Positions 7,318 to 17,253 are shown, numbered from the stretch's first letter. The stretch is 64,000 nucleotides of DNA from an uncultured Bacteroidales bacterium (GCA_905233475.1 CAJOEN010000025.1:16406-80405), one strand, 5' to 3'. The notes: a model not told the origin generated them from the letters alone. A program made the numbers and translations.

Positions 7318-9729
7318 ATGAAAACAGCAATGGCGAAGAAAAGTTTTATAATAGCGGTTGCGACGTTGTTTTCCGCCATTTTGCTGCTGCATTCGTGCGG
7401 TGTGGACAAATTTATTCCCCAAGGCGAGTACCTTCTTACCAAAAACAGTGTGGAAATCGACTATTCTGCTTTGGACGAGGCCGATGCCAAGGGCGTTTCT
7501 CAAGCCATATCGGGAGTAAAAAGCTATATACGCCAGTCGCCAAACTCCAAATTGGTGCTTTTTCCAATAGCCATGCGTATTTATTGCCTGTCAAGTCCTA
7601 CCGACAGCAACTGGATAAACCGTGTGATACGCAAGCAGGGTGAGGCCCCGGTGATATACAGTCAGGAACTTGCCGAACGCTCCGCAAGGCAGATGGAACT
7701 CTTGCTCGAATCCAAGGGATGTTTCGGCTCTCAGGTCGTTTACGACACTCATATTGTGAAAAACAACCGTGTAAGTGTAACTTACAAAATAAAACCTAAG
7801 CCGCGGTACGTTATAGGCGAAGTGGGTACTGTGTGCGGCAACGCCGGTGTAAAAGCCCTGATGGACGAGCTAACGGGACAGTCGGATGTGAAAACAGGAA
7901 ACTACTACGACCAAATGGAACTTTCGGGCTTGCGCGACAGGGTGGCCACACGTTTGCAAAACCGAGGTTACTACACGGCTACCAAAGAAAGCATTAGTTT
8001 CCTGATAGACACCAATATAGGCGGCAGGAAAATGAATGTCAGCATGCTTATACGAGAAAACAGCAATGCCATCGGCGACACTACGCCCAAACCTACATTG
8101 GTGATATATTACATAGACAACGTTTATATATATCCTGATTTAGAGAATCTTATGCCCGTAGATTCTTTGCATAACGACACTTTGCCTGTGGAGGCGAGGG
8201 TTATGAACAATGATGTTGTGTATAATTTTGTCACGAACAAAAAAATGCGTATCCGTCCCGAGACTATCTGTCAAACGCTTTTGCTGTATCCGTCGCAGAT
8301 GTACCGCAATTATGCTGTGGAACGGTCGTATATGGGGTTGTGGGGGCTACGCAATTTCAAATTTGTGGATATGGATTTCGTGCCTTCGTCGCGCACGTCG
8401 GACACCGCTGGCTATCTCGACCTCCGCATACGTTTGATGAACGCCATGCGTCGTTCAATGTCCCTCTCGCTCGAACTCAACAACACCTCCCCCATAAACA
8501 CGCAAAACACCTCAAATACAGGCAATTTCGGATTGGAGTTGGGTTTAGGTTACCAAAATAAAAATGTGTTCGGCGGTGCGGAAATATTCAATATGAAAAC
8601 CTCTTTGGCTGTGGAGTTGTCGAAACTGGCCATAAACAACAACAAGGTGGATTTTTACGAACTGTTCTCCACTTTCGAGTCGGGTTTGGACATGTCGTTG
8701 GATATACCCAAGTTCATTGTGCCGTTTGCCAGTCTTTTGTCATCGCACAATGTGCGTCCACACACTTTGTTCAATTTGGGTGCAAACTATCAGTACCGTG
8801 CTTATTTTGAAAGACTTATAGGCAACACGTCTTTCGGTTACACATGGCAGCATAGGCGTACCACAAAACATCAGTTCCTGCCGGTGGAGTTTACCTTGGT
8901 AAAATTCATCAATCAGAATGAGAGTTTTCGCCGTCAGATAGAAAATCTCAACGATTTGAGGCTCAAGTACCAATACAGCGACCACCTGATTTTCGACATG
9001 CGTTACAATTTTGTGTACAGCACCCAGCAACTCAACACCAAGACAAATTTCTCGTACCTGTCGTTGGGGGTGGAAACCGCTGGAAATCTGCTCAGTGCGA
9101 TTTACAACCTTTCGGACTTGAACGCCGACAGTTCGGGCATATACCATATATTTGACATACCGTTTTCGCAATATGTGCGTTTGGATTTCGACTGGAAACG
9201 TTATTTCTATCTTTCGTCGCGCAATACCTTTGTATTCCGTATTACGGGCGGCATAGGCATTCCTTACGGAAACTCCATATCCATGCCCTACGAAAAGAGT
9301 TTCTACGGCGGAGGCCCCACCACCATAAGGTCTTGGCACATACGCACTTTGGGACCCGGAGGCTATATCAACAACTCAAGCACTAATTTCGAGCGAGTTG
9401 GCGATATTTCGCTTACTTTCAATGTTGAAGATCGTTTCAAAATATTCGGTATCTTCGAAGGTGCGGCTTTTGTTGATGCGGGCAACGTTTGGCTGTTGCA
9501 CAGGTCCGAAGAGTTCCCCGAAGGAGAGTTCCGTTTCGACAAGTTCTACAAACAGATTGCTATGGGAGCGGGCCTGGGACTAAGGGCGAACATCTCCATT
9601 CTTACCCTACGTTTGGATTTTGCCATTCCGTTGTTCAACCCGGGCGCATCCGACGGTAATCAGTGGATGTTCTCGAAACTCAAATTCAATCAGATTGTCA
9701 CCAACTTCGGTATAGACTATCCGTTCTGA
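7318..9729 (+). CDS. tamL: TamL-type Omp85 lipoprotein (BamA/TamA family)
   Basis: An 803-residue Omp85-family protein made as a lipoprotein: the lipobox LLHSCG (Cys at about residue 27) replaces a normal signal-peptidase I site. POTRA-like repeats follow, then a 16-strand barrel ending with FGIDYPF. GGPTTIRSWHIRTLGPGGY contains the (V/I)RG-like loop-6 motif. Bacteroidetes TamL works with TamB in outer-membrane assembly; no tamB gene is adjacent here. The start could also be ATG 7330. It lies 10 nt after waaA and is probably in the same operon. Confidence 0.88.
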   Translation: MKTAMAKKSFIIAVATLFSAILLLHSCGVDKFIPQGEYLLTKNSVEIDYSALDEADAKGVSQAISGVKSYIRQSPNSKLVLFPIAMRIYCLSSPTDSNWINRVIRKQGEAPVIYSQELAERSARQMELLLESKGCFGSQVVYDTHIVKNNRVSVTYKIKPKPRYVIGEVGTVCGNAGVKALMDELTGQSDVKTGNYYDQMELSGLRDRVATRLQNRGYYTATKESISFLIDTNIGGRKMNVSMLIRENSNAIGDTTPKPTLVIYYIDNVYIYPDLENLMPVDSLHNDTLPVEARVMNNDVVYNFVTNKKMRIRPETICQTLLLYPSQMYRNYAVERSYMGLWGLRNFKFVDMDFVPSSRTSDTAGYLDLRIRLMNAMRRSMSLSLELNNTSPINTQNTSNTGNFGLELGLGYQNKNVFGGAEIFNMKTSLAVELSKLAINNNKVDFYELFSTFESGLDMSLDIPKFIVPFASLLSSHNVRPHTLFNLGANYQYRAYFERLIGNTSFGYTWQHRRTTKHQFLPVEFTLVKFINQNESFRRQIENLNDLRLKYQYSDHLIFDMRYNFVYSTQQLNTKTNFSYLSLGVETAGNLLSAIYNLSDLNADSSGIYHIFDIPFSQYVRLDFDWKRYFYLSSRNTFVFRITGGIGIPYGNSISMPYEKSFYGGGPTTIRSWHIRTLGPGGYINNSSTNFERVGDISLTFNVEDRFKIFGIFEGAAFVDAGNVWLLHRSEEFPEGEFRFDKFYKQIAMGAGLGLRANISILTLRLDFAIPLFNPGASDGNQWMFSKLKFNQIVTNFGIDYPF

Positions 9730-9810
9730 TTTTTTTTCGACAAAAAACTGTTTCTTAGTAGGTTATACACCGCAAGTATGCTGATTGCTTTGGCTGCAAA
9801 CCTTTTCCCA

Positions 9811-9842
9811 TTTCGGATTTTCATTTTTTTTGCGTATATTTG
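9811..9842 (+). promoter_or_regulatory. Bacteroidetes-type promoter for the 5'-nucleotidase pair
   Basis: A -7 box TATATTTG lies at 9835-9842 and matches TAnnTTTG exactly. A weaker -33 box (TTTC at 9811) sits 20 nt upstream. The first ATG of the downstream gene that begins a signal peptide is at 9866, so the promoter supports that start rather than longer in-frame options. Confidence 0.65.
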
Positions 9843-9865
9843 CAAAAGAAAAAAGCAGTTTACCA

Positions 9866-10621
9866 ATGCGTAAAATACTAGCAACCACTATATTAGGATT
9901 GAGCGTACTGTTTTTGAGTACGGTCACAGCTCAAAAACACGAGTCGCAGTTAATTCGTCTCGACAAAAGCATTGAGCCTCGCAAAGATAGCCGCATATCG
10001 CACTATTACGACAGCATAAACCAAATTTATCAACAGTATTTCAATAATGTGGTGGCTGAAGCCGAAAACTATTTGGGCAACAAGGCTCCTGACGGCACCC
10101 TTGCCAACGTCCTCACCGACGAGCTCTTTCGTGAAGCCGCCATTGCCATGTCGCTAATTGAAAGCAGCGTTGTTCCCGACCTTGCTTTGCTGAATTTTGG
10201 CGGCATCCGCGAACCCATACCGGCAGGAACTATCACCGTTGGCAAAATTTTTAGTGTACTGCCGTTCGACAACAACTACATGGTGCTTATCGACATCAAA
10301 GGTAGCGAACTTAGAAAGATGTTTTTCAACAACTTACGCAAGATAGAAAATGCCCAGTCATTTTCCAATGTACGCCTTGTGCACAAAGGAGGCATTATCG
10401 ATTCCGTAACCATCGGTGGTAAACCTATAGACGACAACCGTTTATACCGAATGGCCACCATCAATTTTATAGAAAACGGAGGTGATAAGATTTTAGAAAA
10501 CGTAGCCACCTCACATGTTTACACCGATAGCCAACCTTTTCGCACACGGGTAATCGAGTATTTCAAAGCCCAGAAAAAAATCAAAAGAATAAAGGATGGC
10601 AGGGTTGTAATTCTCAAATAA
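9866..10621 (+). CDS. 5'-nucleotidase C-terminal-domain protein
   Basis: A 251-residue secreted protein with a signal peptide (ending VTAQKH). It corresponds to the C-terminal, substrate-binding domain of UshA-type 5'-nucleotidases: NFGGIREPIPAGTITVGKIFSVLPFDN is the nucleotide-base-binding region and NFIENGGDK the distal motif. The metallophosphoesterase half is the next gene, 9 nt downstream. Two-gene versions of this enzyme are known in Bacteroidetes, and the two products presumably form a complex in the periplasm. ATG 9866 is chosen because it follows the promoter and starts the signal peptide. Confidence 0.87.
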   Translation: MRKILATTILGLSVLFLSTVTAQKHESQLIRLDKSIEPRKDSRISHYYDSINQIYQQYFNNVVAEAENYLGNKAPDGTLANVLTDELFREAAIAMSLIESSVVPDLALLNFGGIREPIPAGTITVGKIFSVLPFDNNYMVLIDIKGSELRKMFFNNLRKIENAQSFSNVRLVHKGGIIDSVTIGGKPIDDNRLYRMATINFIENGGDKILENVATSHVYTDSQPFRTRVIEYFKAQKKIKRIKDGRVVILK

Positions 10622-10630
10622 CGCAACAGG

Positions 10631-11449
10631 ATGAGAAACAGAATATTATCACTAACAATTTCTTTCATAGCATTGGCACTTTTTGCCACATGCAAGAGTT
10701 CCAAAACATACACCGTTACCATACTTCACACCAACGACACCCACAGCCAAATCGAGCCTTACATCTCCTCCAACGACACTTTGGGCGGAGTTCTGCGCCG
10801 CGAGCAGGCCATTTGGGAGGAACGCCTCAACAGCAGAGGCATAGTGCTGCTCCTCGACGCCGGCGATTTCCTGCAAGGCACACCATATTTCAACCTCTTC
10901 GGGGGCGATGTTGAGATAGAAATGATGAACCTTATGAACTACCATGTCGCCACCCTCGGCAACCACGAGTTCGACAACGGTTTGGACAGCCTTGCGGCAA
11001 AACTGAAAAAGGCCCGATTCTCTGTCGTATGCTCAAACTACGAATTTGATTGCCCCGAACTGATGAACATAATTGATAAATTTGTAATCATCAAATGCGA
11101 AGATTTGAAGATAGGAATTTTCGGCCTCACCACCTCCCTTGATGGTCTGAATTTCTCGTCCATAGTGGAAAAAACAACCTATCTTGACCCTGTGGAAACC
11201 TCAAAAAAAATGGTTATAGAGCTAAAAAAACGTAATTGCGACCTTATCATCTGCCTCTCGCACCTCGGCTACGACCCCGAACCCGGCCGTCCGATGTGCG
11301 ATCCGATTATTGCACAGCAAGTTAATGGTATCGACCTGATAATCAGCGGACATACGCACAAAGTGGTGGACACGGTTATCAACAATACCCATATTGTGCA
11401 AACTGGCGAAAAGGGCATGAACCTTGGCAAGGTGGTTATAACAAAATAA
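10631..11449 (+). CDS. 5'-nucleotidase metallophosphoesterase lipoprotein
   Basis: A 272-residue calcineurin-like phosphoesterase, the N-terminal half of a UshA-type 5'-nucleotidase. Metal-site motifs are in order: LHTNDTHSQ, LLDAGDFLQGTPYF, TLGNHEFDNG, ICLSHLG and SGHTH. The N-terminus has a lipobox-like LFATCKS, suggesting a lipid anchor. It ends where the C-terminal domain would begin in single-chain enzymes. That domain is encoded immediately upstream, so the gene order is reversed relative to the domain order of the fused protein. Confidence 0.9.
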   Translation: MRNRILSLTISFIALALFATCKSSKTYTVTILHTNDTHSQIEPYISSNDTLGGVLRREQAIWEERLNSRGIVLLLDAGDFLQGTPYFNLFGGDVEIEMMNLMNYHVATLGNHEFDNGLDSLAAKLKKARFSVVCSNYEFDCPELMNIIDKFVIIKCEDLKIGIFGLTTSLDGLNFSSIVEKTTYLDPVETSKKMVIELKKRNCDLIICLSHLGYDPEPGRPMCDPIIAQQVNGIDLIISGHTHKVVDTVINNTHIVQTGEKGMNLGKVVITK

Positions 11450-11456
11450 TAACATT

Positions 11457-11816
11457 ATGAATAATATCAATTTAGACAAACTTATAGTCATTGGCGACCG
11501 TGTGTTGATAAAGCCGGCCAACGCCGCCGACAAAACCAAGTCGGGACTGTACCTGCCCGCAGGGTATCAGGAGAAGGAGACTATTCAAACAGGCTACGTG
11601 CTGAAATGCGGTCCGGGATACCCCTTGCCCTCGTCGGACAGCGACGAGTCGTGGAACCCTAACAGCAACAAAAACAATTATTTACCTTTACAGGTAAAAG
11701 CTGGAGACCTTGCCATTTTTATGCAAAAAGCCGCTACCGAAATAAAATTCAACGGCGAAAAGTTCTTCATAGTACCTCAAAACGCCATACTTATCGTTGA
11801 ACGCGAAGAGTTTTAA
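11457..11816 (+). CDS. GroES-like (Cpn10) family protein
   Basis: A 119-residue Cpn10-fold protein: DRVLIKP near the N-terminus, a mobile-loop-like segment with KSGLYLPAGYQEKE, and a C-terminal FIVPQNAILIVE strand. It differs from GroES by a polar insertion (PSSDSDESWNPNSNKNN) in the middle. No groEL gene is adjacent. It is probably a paralogue of the main co-chaperone and not the essential GroES; its client or partner is unknown. Confidence 0.8.
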   Translation: MNNINLDKLIVIGDRVLIKPANAADKTKSGLYLPAGYQEKETIQTGYVLKCGPGYPLPSSDSDESWNPNSNKNNYLPLQVKAGDLAIFMQKAATEIKFNGEKFFIVPQNAILIVEREEF

Positions 11817-11831
11817 AAAAAGCCGTCCGTT

Positions 11832-13811
11832 ATGAAGCAATTCTTTGCAAAATTACTGTCGCACATATCGTTAGCTTACAAAATCGTGGCTATTATAGCA
11901 ACAGCCTTGCTAATACTTCTGTTTTTTCCAACGGAAGAAAAAGCGAGTTATGATTTTTCCGTAGATGGATTTTGGAAAAGCAACGACCTGTTTGCCCCTT
12001 ACGATTTTCCAATACAAAAATCGCAGGAAGAAATTGAAAAAGAGCGCTTTAACGCAAAAAAGACAGGGATGATGTTCTTCCGTACCGACACTTTGGCCGA
12101 AGCCCAAACTTTGTTTAAAGTAGAAATCCTTACAAGCGACCCTTATAAAATAAATCGTGTAAAGAGATATTTATCAGACGTTTATAAGCGTGGGTTAATC
12201 GAAATGCCAGAAGGGACGGACATACGTGGACACAATATGGTACTGCTTGCCGGAAACATAGGGCATGAGTGCTCTTTCGATGATTTTATCACTGTAAATC
12301 AATGCGTTGAAGAAATCAAGTCCATAATCGGCGACACCCTTCTTGAAAAAAGTATTGCTAAAGCACTCTCCCCCAACATTATTTTCGACAAAGACCGCAC
12401 ACGCTTGGAGCAGGAGTCGATGCTGGCACAGGTGTCCACCACCGAAGGCATGGTGTCTGCCGGCGAGCTGATAATCAGAAAAGGCGAGAAAATTTCGCCC
12501 GAAAAAGCACGTGTGATTTCGTCGTTGGAATACGAGGAGCAGCAGAAAAGGAATGAATATTACTCGGCGTTCAACCACAATTTGGGACAGTTTCTGCTCA
12601 CCATAATAGCCCTTGTAACGCTGTTTTTATTCCTGCGTTTGATACGTCATCCTTTGCTTTCGGACAACAAAAAAGTAACTTTCGTGCTTTTTGTGATACT
12701 GCTGATGGCCATTCTCACCTCACTGATAGTGCGCGTAAATCCCGACTGGACGCTGCTTGTGCCTTTGTGCATGGCTCCGATACTTATGCGAGTGTTTTTC
12801 GACATTCGTGTGGCACTGTATATACATTTGGTTAATACTTTGATATTAGCATCTTGGGTTCCAAATAGTTATGAATTTATCTATTACCAAATCATAGCAG
12901 GAATGGTGTCCATCATCAGTGTGAAGAATTTTGAGCAACGTTCAAAGTTCTTTATTGTAAGTCTGTCGATATTTGCCACATACTCACTTGTTTACGTTGC
13001 GGGATTACTGTCGCAGGACACGAATCTCGAAAATATCAACGGCACCCGTTTCCTGATATTCTTTATGAACGCCATGCTTACGCTTTTGGCCTACCCGCTG
13101 ATATACATTTTTGAAAAAGTTTTCGGTTTTGTAACCAAGCTCACGCTGATAGAGCTTTCAAGCACCACCAACAAAGCCCTCCGCGACCTTGCCGACAAGG
13201 CACCGGGGACTTTCCAGCACTCTGTGCAGGTGGCCAACATCTCCGAGGATTTGATTCACGAAATCGGCGGCAACGCCCTGCTTGCCAAAGTGGGAGCCCT
13301 GTACCACGACATCGGCAAGACCGAGAGTCCGCAGTTCTTTACCGAAAACCAGAGCTCCGATTTCAACCCCCTCAACGATTTTTCGAACATCGAAAGTGCG
13401 CATATCATCATAAAACACGTAACCGACGGCGTGCAGCTTGCACAAAAGAAATACCGTCTGCCCGAGGTTATTGTGGATTTCATCCGCACACACCACGGCA
13501 CCTCGAAAGTGGGCTATTTCTACAACAAACAGCTCAACGAAAATGGCGGCAGTCCCGTCGACGAGGCCGATTTCATGTATCATGGCCCGAGGCCTTACTC
13601 GCGAGAAACGGCGGTGGTTATGCTCGTGGATTCTGTGGAAGCCGCCATCAAAAGCCTCAAAGTGCATAACGAAGAAAATATTTCCAAAATTATCGACAGT
13701 ATCATCGGCGACATCGACAAAATTAAACAGCTGCTGAAAAAACGTATGGTCAGCATTTACCACGTGCGCGTGGAATATCCAGTAGTAGAAGCAAAAAAAG
13801 AGTCTAAATAA
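11832..13811 (+). CDS. PgpH-like 7TM-HD phosphohydrolase
   Basis: A 659-residue membrane protein. Order: one N-terminal TM helix, an extracytoplasmic 7TMR-HDED sensor domain (to about residue 240), seven hydrophobic helices (about 250-430), then a cytoplasmic HD domain. The HD motifs are FQHSVQVANISEDL, ALYHDIGK and IRTHHGTS. PgpH-type proteins hydrolyse the second messenger c-di-AMP. The sensor input is unknown. It sits between the GroES-like gene and the NfnAB gene with short gaps, probably in one transcript. Confidence 0.88.
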   Translation: MKQFFAKLLSHISLAYKIVAIIATALLILLFFPTEEKASYDFSVDGFWKSNDLFAPYDFPIQKSQEEIEKERFNAKKTGMMFFRTDTLAEAQTLFKVEILTSDPYKINRVKRYLSDVYKRGLIEMPEGTDIRGHNMVLLAGNIGHECSFDDFITVNQCVEEIKSIIGDTLLEKSIAKALSPNIIFDKDRTRLEQESMLAQVSTTEGMVSAGELIIRKGEKISPEKARVISSLEYEEQQKRNEYYSAFNHNLGQFLLTIIALVTLFLFLRLIRHPLLSDNKKVTFVLFVILLMAILTSLIVRVNPDWTLLVPLCMAPILMRVFFDIRVALYIHLVNTLILASWVPNSYEFIYYQIIAGMVSIISVKNFEQRSKFFIVSLSIFATYSLVYVAGLLSQDTNLENINGTRFLIFFMNAMLTLLAYPLIYIFEKVFGFVTKLTLIELSSTTNKALRDLADKAPGTFQHSVQVANISEDLIHEIGGNALLAKVGALYHDIGKTESPQFFTENQSSDFNPLNDFSNIESAHIIIKHVTDGVQLAQKKYRLPEVIVDFIRTHHGTSKVGYFYNKQLNENGGSPVDEADFMYHGPRPYSRETAVVMLVDSVEAAIKSLKVHNEENISKIIDSIIGDIDKIKQLLKKRMVSIYHVRVEYPVVEAKKESK

Positions 13812-13824
13812 AACCAACTGAGAC

Positions 13825-16092
13825 ATGTACAAAATTTTATCAAGAACCGAATTATCGGCCGACACCTTCCAATACGAAGTGCTTGCGCCACGCATCGCCC
13901 AATCGGCTTTGCCCGGACAGTTCCTTATCGTGAAAATGAAAGAGAACTCCGAACGCATCCCCTTGACTATCAGCGATTACAACATCGAAAAAGGAACAGT
14001 GGTGCTGGTTTTCAAGGCCGTTGGCAAATCCACACGCGAAATGGCTCAATATCAGGCTGGCGACAGTTTCCTCGACGTTGCCGGTCCTCTCGGCCGCAGC
14101 TCAGAATTTGTACATATCCCGCTCGACGAGCTGAAACAGAAGAGATACGTCTTTATCGGCGGCGGAGTGGGTATCGCGCCCATCTTCCCCCAAGTTAAAT
14201 GGCTTCATAATCACGGCATTACCGCCGACTGCATAATCGGTGCCAAAACCCACGACCTGCTCGTTTACGAAAAGGAGCTGGCACAGATGAGCAACCTCGC
14301 CGTTGCCACCGACGACGGCACATCGCAATACAAAGGGTTGGTTACCAACGTATTGCAACAATTCATCGACGAAGGTCGCCACTACGACGAAATTGTGGCC
14401 ATAGGCCCGATGGTGATGATGCGCGCCGTGGCACGTATGGCATCGCAATACAACATAAAATGCACCGTAAGCCTCAACTCCATTATGGTCGACGGCACGG
14501 GAATGTGCGGCGCCTGCCGCGTGATAGTGGGCGGAAAAACCATGTTCACCTGCGTGGACGGCCCCGAATTCGACGGCGCTCTGGTGGATTTCGACAATGC
14601 CATGAAACGTCAGGCCATGTACGACAACATAGAAACGCGCAAAGAGCTTGAGGCAGAGGAAATTGCCGTAGGCCACACCTGCCATATCGGCGGAATTGCC
14701 GAAGAGACGCGCGACAAATCGAAACGTGTCCCCATCGCCGAGCAGCCGCCGCTGGTGCGTGCCAAGAATTTCGACGAAGTGTGTCTCGGCTACAGCGCCG
14801 ACGAAGCCATAGTAGAAGCCCAACGCTGTCTGCAATGCAAAAAGCCGCAGTGCGTTGAAGGCTGTCCCGTCAACATCAACATACCTGCCTTTATCGGCCG
14901 CATTGCCGAAGGCGATTTCACCAAAGCCGCACATATCATCAACCAAGACTCGGCGCTGCCGTCGGTATGCGGTCGCGTATGTCCGCAGGAGACGCAGTGC
15001 GAGGGCAAGTGCATCATGGGCAAACGTTTCGAGCCCATCGCCATAGGCAAACTGGAACGTTTTGTAGGCGACTACGCCCGCGAAAACGACATACAGTTCG
15101 ACCCGCCGGCAAGCAAAAACGGACACAAGGTGGCCATTGTAGGCAGCGGCCCGTCGGGCATCACCTGCGCCAAAGACCTGCTGATGATGGGCTACGACGT
15201 CACCATTTTCGAGGCTCTGCACGAGTTCGGCGGAGTGCTGGTGTACGGCATACCGTCGTTCCGTCTGCCCAAGGACACCGTGGTACGCCATGAGATAGAA
15301 AACGTGCGCAAGCTCGGTGCCAAATTCGAGAACAATGTGGTGGTGGGACGCACCGTCTCCATCGACGAGCTGATGGACAAAGAAGGTTTCGAGGCCGTGT
15401 TTATAGGCTCCGGCGCCGGACTGCCCAACTTTATGAACATTCCCGGCGAGAACCTCTGCGGAGTGGTCTCGGCCAACGAGTTCCTCACCCGCAACAACCT
15501 GCTTTTCGCTTACCGCGACGGCTACGACACCCCCAACTACGTGGGCAAGAAAGTGGTGGTTGTAGGCGGCGGCAACGTGGCAATGGACGCCGCCCGCACG
15601 GCCTTGCGTCTGGGCGCCGAAGTGCATATCGTCTATCGTCGTAGCGAAGAGGAACTGCCAGCACGTGTCGAGGAAGTGCATCACGCCAAGGAAGAAGGCA
15701 TACTTTTCGACCTGCTGTGCAATCCCGTCGAGATATTGGGCGACGAAAAAGGCTGGGTGAACAGCATACGCTGCATACGCATGGCCTTGGGCGAACCCGA
15801 TGCCTCGGGACGTCGCAGACCCGTGCCGGTGGAAGGCTCGGAGTTCATTATCGATGCCGACATGGTGGTGATGTCCATAGGCACATCGCCCAACCCGCTG
15901 ATTTCCAGCACTACTTCCAGCTTGGAGACCAACAAATGGAACTGCATCGTGGCCGACGACAACGGCCAGACCTCGCGCAAAGGCATCTTTGCCGGCGGCG
16001 ACGCCGTAAGCGGTGCCGCTACCGTTATCCTTGCCATGGGAGCCGGCAAAAAAGCCGCCAAAGCCATCGACGAATACATCAAAACGCTGTAA
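13825..16092 (+). CDS. NfnAB-like fused flavoprotein (DHODB electron-transfer/GltA-like)
   Basis: A 755-residue fusion. Residues 1 to about 270 resemble the dihydroorotate dehydrogenase electron-transfer subunit: an IPLTIS flavin motif, a GGGVGIAPI nucleotide site and a [2Fe-2S] site with Cys228, Cys231 and Cys243. The remainder resembles the small subunit of glutamate synthase: a CLQCKKPQCVEGCPV iron-sulfur region, GSGPSGITCAKDL FAD binding and GGGNVAMDAARTA NADPH binding. This layout matches NfnA plus NfnB, the electron-bifurcating NADH-ferredoxin:NADP oxidoreductase, joined in one chain. GC content is clearly higher than in the unknown genes near 18 kb. Confidence 0.88.
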   Translation: MYKILSRTELSADTFQYEVLAPRIAQSALPGQFLIVKMKENSERIPLTISDYNIEKGTVVLVFKAVGKSTREMAQYQAGDSFLDVAGPLGRSSEFVHIPLDELKQKRYVFIGGGVGIAPIFPQVKWLHNHGITADCIIGAKTHDLLVYEKELAQMSNLAVATDDGTSQYKGLVTNVLQQFIDEGRHYDEIVAIGPMVMMRAVARMASQYNIKCTVSLNSIMVDGTGMCGACRVIVGGKTMFTCVDGPEFDGALVDFDNAMKRQAMYDNIETRKELEAEEIAVGHTCHIGGIAEETRDKSKRVPIAEQPPLVRAKNFDEVCLGYSADEAIVEAQRCLQCKKPQCVEGCPVNINIPAFIGRIAEGDFTKAAHIINQDSALPSVCGRVCPQETQCEGKCIMGKRFEPIAIGKLERFVGDYARENDIQFDPPASKNGHKVAIVGSGPSGITCAKDLLMMGYDVTIFEALHEFGGVLVYGIPSFRLPKDTVVRHEIENVRKLGAKFENNVVVGRTVSIDELMDKEGFEAVFIGSGAGLPNFMNIPGENLCGVVSANEFLTRNNLLFAYRDGYDTPNYVGKKVVVVGGGNVAMDAARTALRLGAEVHIVYRRSEEELPARVEEVHHAKEEGILFDLLCNPVEILGDEKGWVNSIRCIRMALGEPDASGRRRPVPVEGSEFIIDADMVVMSIGTSPNPLISSTTSSLETNKWNCIVADDNGQTSRKGIFAGGDAVSGAATVILAMGAGKKAAKAIDEYIKTL

Positions 16093-16147
16093 CAAAACAA
16101 AAAAGTAAATAAAAAAAGTAAAAATAAATAAATAATAGTAAAATAAA

Positions 16148-16345
16148 CGCGTGCTGAAAGCACGCCGTCCTATTAACCCCTCACAAGCGAAGCGCAGTGT
16201 GGGGACCCTCACAAGCAAAGCACCGTGTGGGGACTCGCACAAGCGTAGCGTAGTGTGGGGATAGGGAAAAAGAAGTAAACAAAAACAGTGCCGAAGGCAC
16301 TACATCCTAATAACCCCTCACAAGCGAAGGGCAGTGTGGGGATAA
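16148..16345. repeat. Composite hairpin/GTGTGGGG repeats upstream of thyA
   Basis: Two related composite units are present. Each has a hairpin (CGTGCTGAAAGCACG at about 16149; AGTGCCGAAGGCACT at about 16287), then TCCTAwTAACCCC, then CTCACAAGCGAAGsGCAGTGTGGGG. Between them lie two further diverged CACAAGC-GTGTGGGG units. The ends of each unit (CCCCTCACA and TGTGGGG) can pair. A diverged inverted copy lies at 45.25-45.35 kb. No CRISPR features are seen. Confidence 0.85.
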
Positions 16346-16355
16346 AAAAAAGAAT

Positions 16356-17150
16356 ATGAAACAATACCTTGACCTGCTCCGTCATGTGATGGACAACGGC
16401 ACCGACAAGATGGACCGCACGGGCACCGGCACACGCAGCGTGTTCGGCTACCAGATGAGGTTCGACCTCAACGAGGGTTTCCCCCTGCTGACGACGAAAA
16501 AGCTGCACCTGCGCTCGATTATATACGAGCTGCTGTGGTTCCTCAAAGGCGACACCAACATAAAATACCTGCACGACAACCGCGTAACCATCTGGGACGA
16601 GTGGGCCGACGCCGACGGCAACCTCGGACCCGTGTACGGCAAGCAGTGGCGCTCGTGGAGATGTCCCGACGGCCGCAGCATCGACCAGATAACACAGCTC
16701 ATCAACCAGATAAAGAGCAACCCCAACTCGCGACGCCTGCTCGTATGCGCGTGGAACGTGGCGGACATCGACAAAATGGCCCTGCCGCCATGCCATATCC
16801 TGTTCCAGTTCTACGTGGCGCAGGGAAGGCTGTCGTGCCAGCTGTACCAGCGTTCGGCCGACATCTTCCTCGGCGTGCCGTTCAACATAGCGTCGTACGC
16901 ACTGCTTACCATGATGATAGCACAGGTGTGCGGCCTCAAATACGGCGATTTTGTGCATACTTTTGGCGACGCGCATATCTATAGCAACCACTTCGAACAG
17001 GTGAAACTGCAGCTCACCCGCGAGCCGCGGCCGCTGCCCAAGATGCTTATCAATCCCGACGTTAAGGACATCTTCAGCTTCGACTACCCCGATTTCACCC
17101 TCACCGACTACGACCCGCACCCGCATATCAAAGGCGATGTGGCAGTGTAG
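16356..17150 (+). CDS. thyA: ThyA, thymidylate synthase
   Basis: A 264-residue thymidylate synthase, the same length as the E. coli enzyme. The nucleophile is Cys146 in [12 protein letters not shown]. The dUMP-phosphate site is [27 protein letters not shown], and the C-terminus ends IKGDVAV. It converts dUMP to dTMP with methylene-tetrahydrofolate. Dihydrofolate reductase, often next to thyA, does not follow; repeats and unknown genes come next. GC-rich codon use contrasts with the AT-rich genes immediately downstream. Confidence 0.97.
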   Translation: MKQYLDLLRHVMDNGTDKMDRTGTGTRSVFGYQMRFDLNEGFPLLTTKKLHLRSIIYELLWFLKGDTNIKYLHDNRVTIWDEWADADGNLGPVYGKQWRSWRCPDGRSIDQITQLINQIKSNPNSRRLLVCAWNVADIDKMALPPCHILFQFYVAQGRLSCQLYQRSADIFLGVPFNIASYALLTMMIAQVCGLKYGDFVHTFGDAHIYSNHFEQVKLQLTREPRPLPKMLINPDVKDIFSFDYPDFTLTDYDPHPHIKGDVAV

Positions 17151-17155
17151 GATAG

Positions 17156-17199
17156 TTGGGAGTTAGTAATGAGTAATGAGTAATGAGTAATGAGTAATT
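17156..17199. repeat. Heptanucleotide array after thyA
   Basis: Directly after the thyA stop, four or more copies of the 7-mer GTAATGA follow a degenerate GTTGGGA/GTTAGTA start. It is the same type of 7-bp array as at 491-602, but with a different unit. Confidence 0.85.
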
Positions 17200-17253
17200 G
17201 ATTGAAAATCAATGGTCTTTGCAATAAAAAACTTGTTGAAACCATTAAAAATT

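Noticed and set aside
14101..16242. Long minus-strand open frame opposite the NfnAB gene
   Set aside because: It is antisense to a clearly conserved GC-rich gene. Its translation is His/Ala/Val-rich with no motif, typical of a shadow frame.
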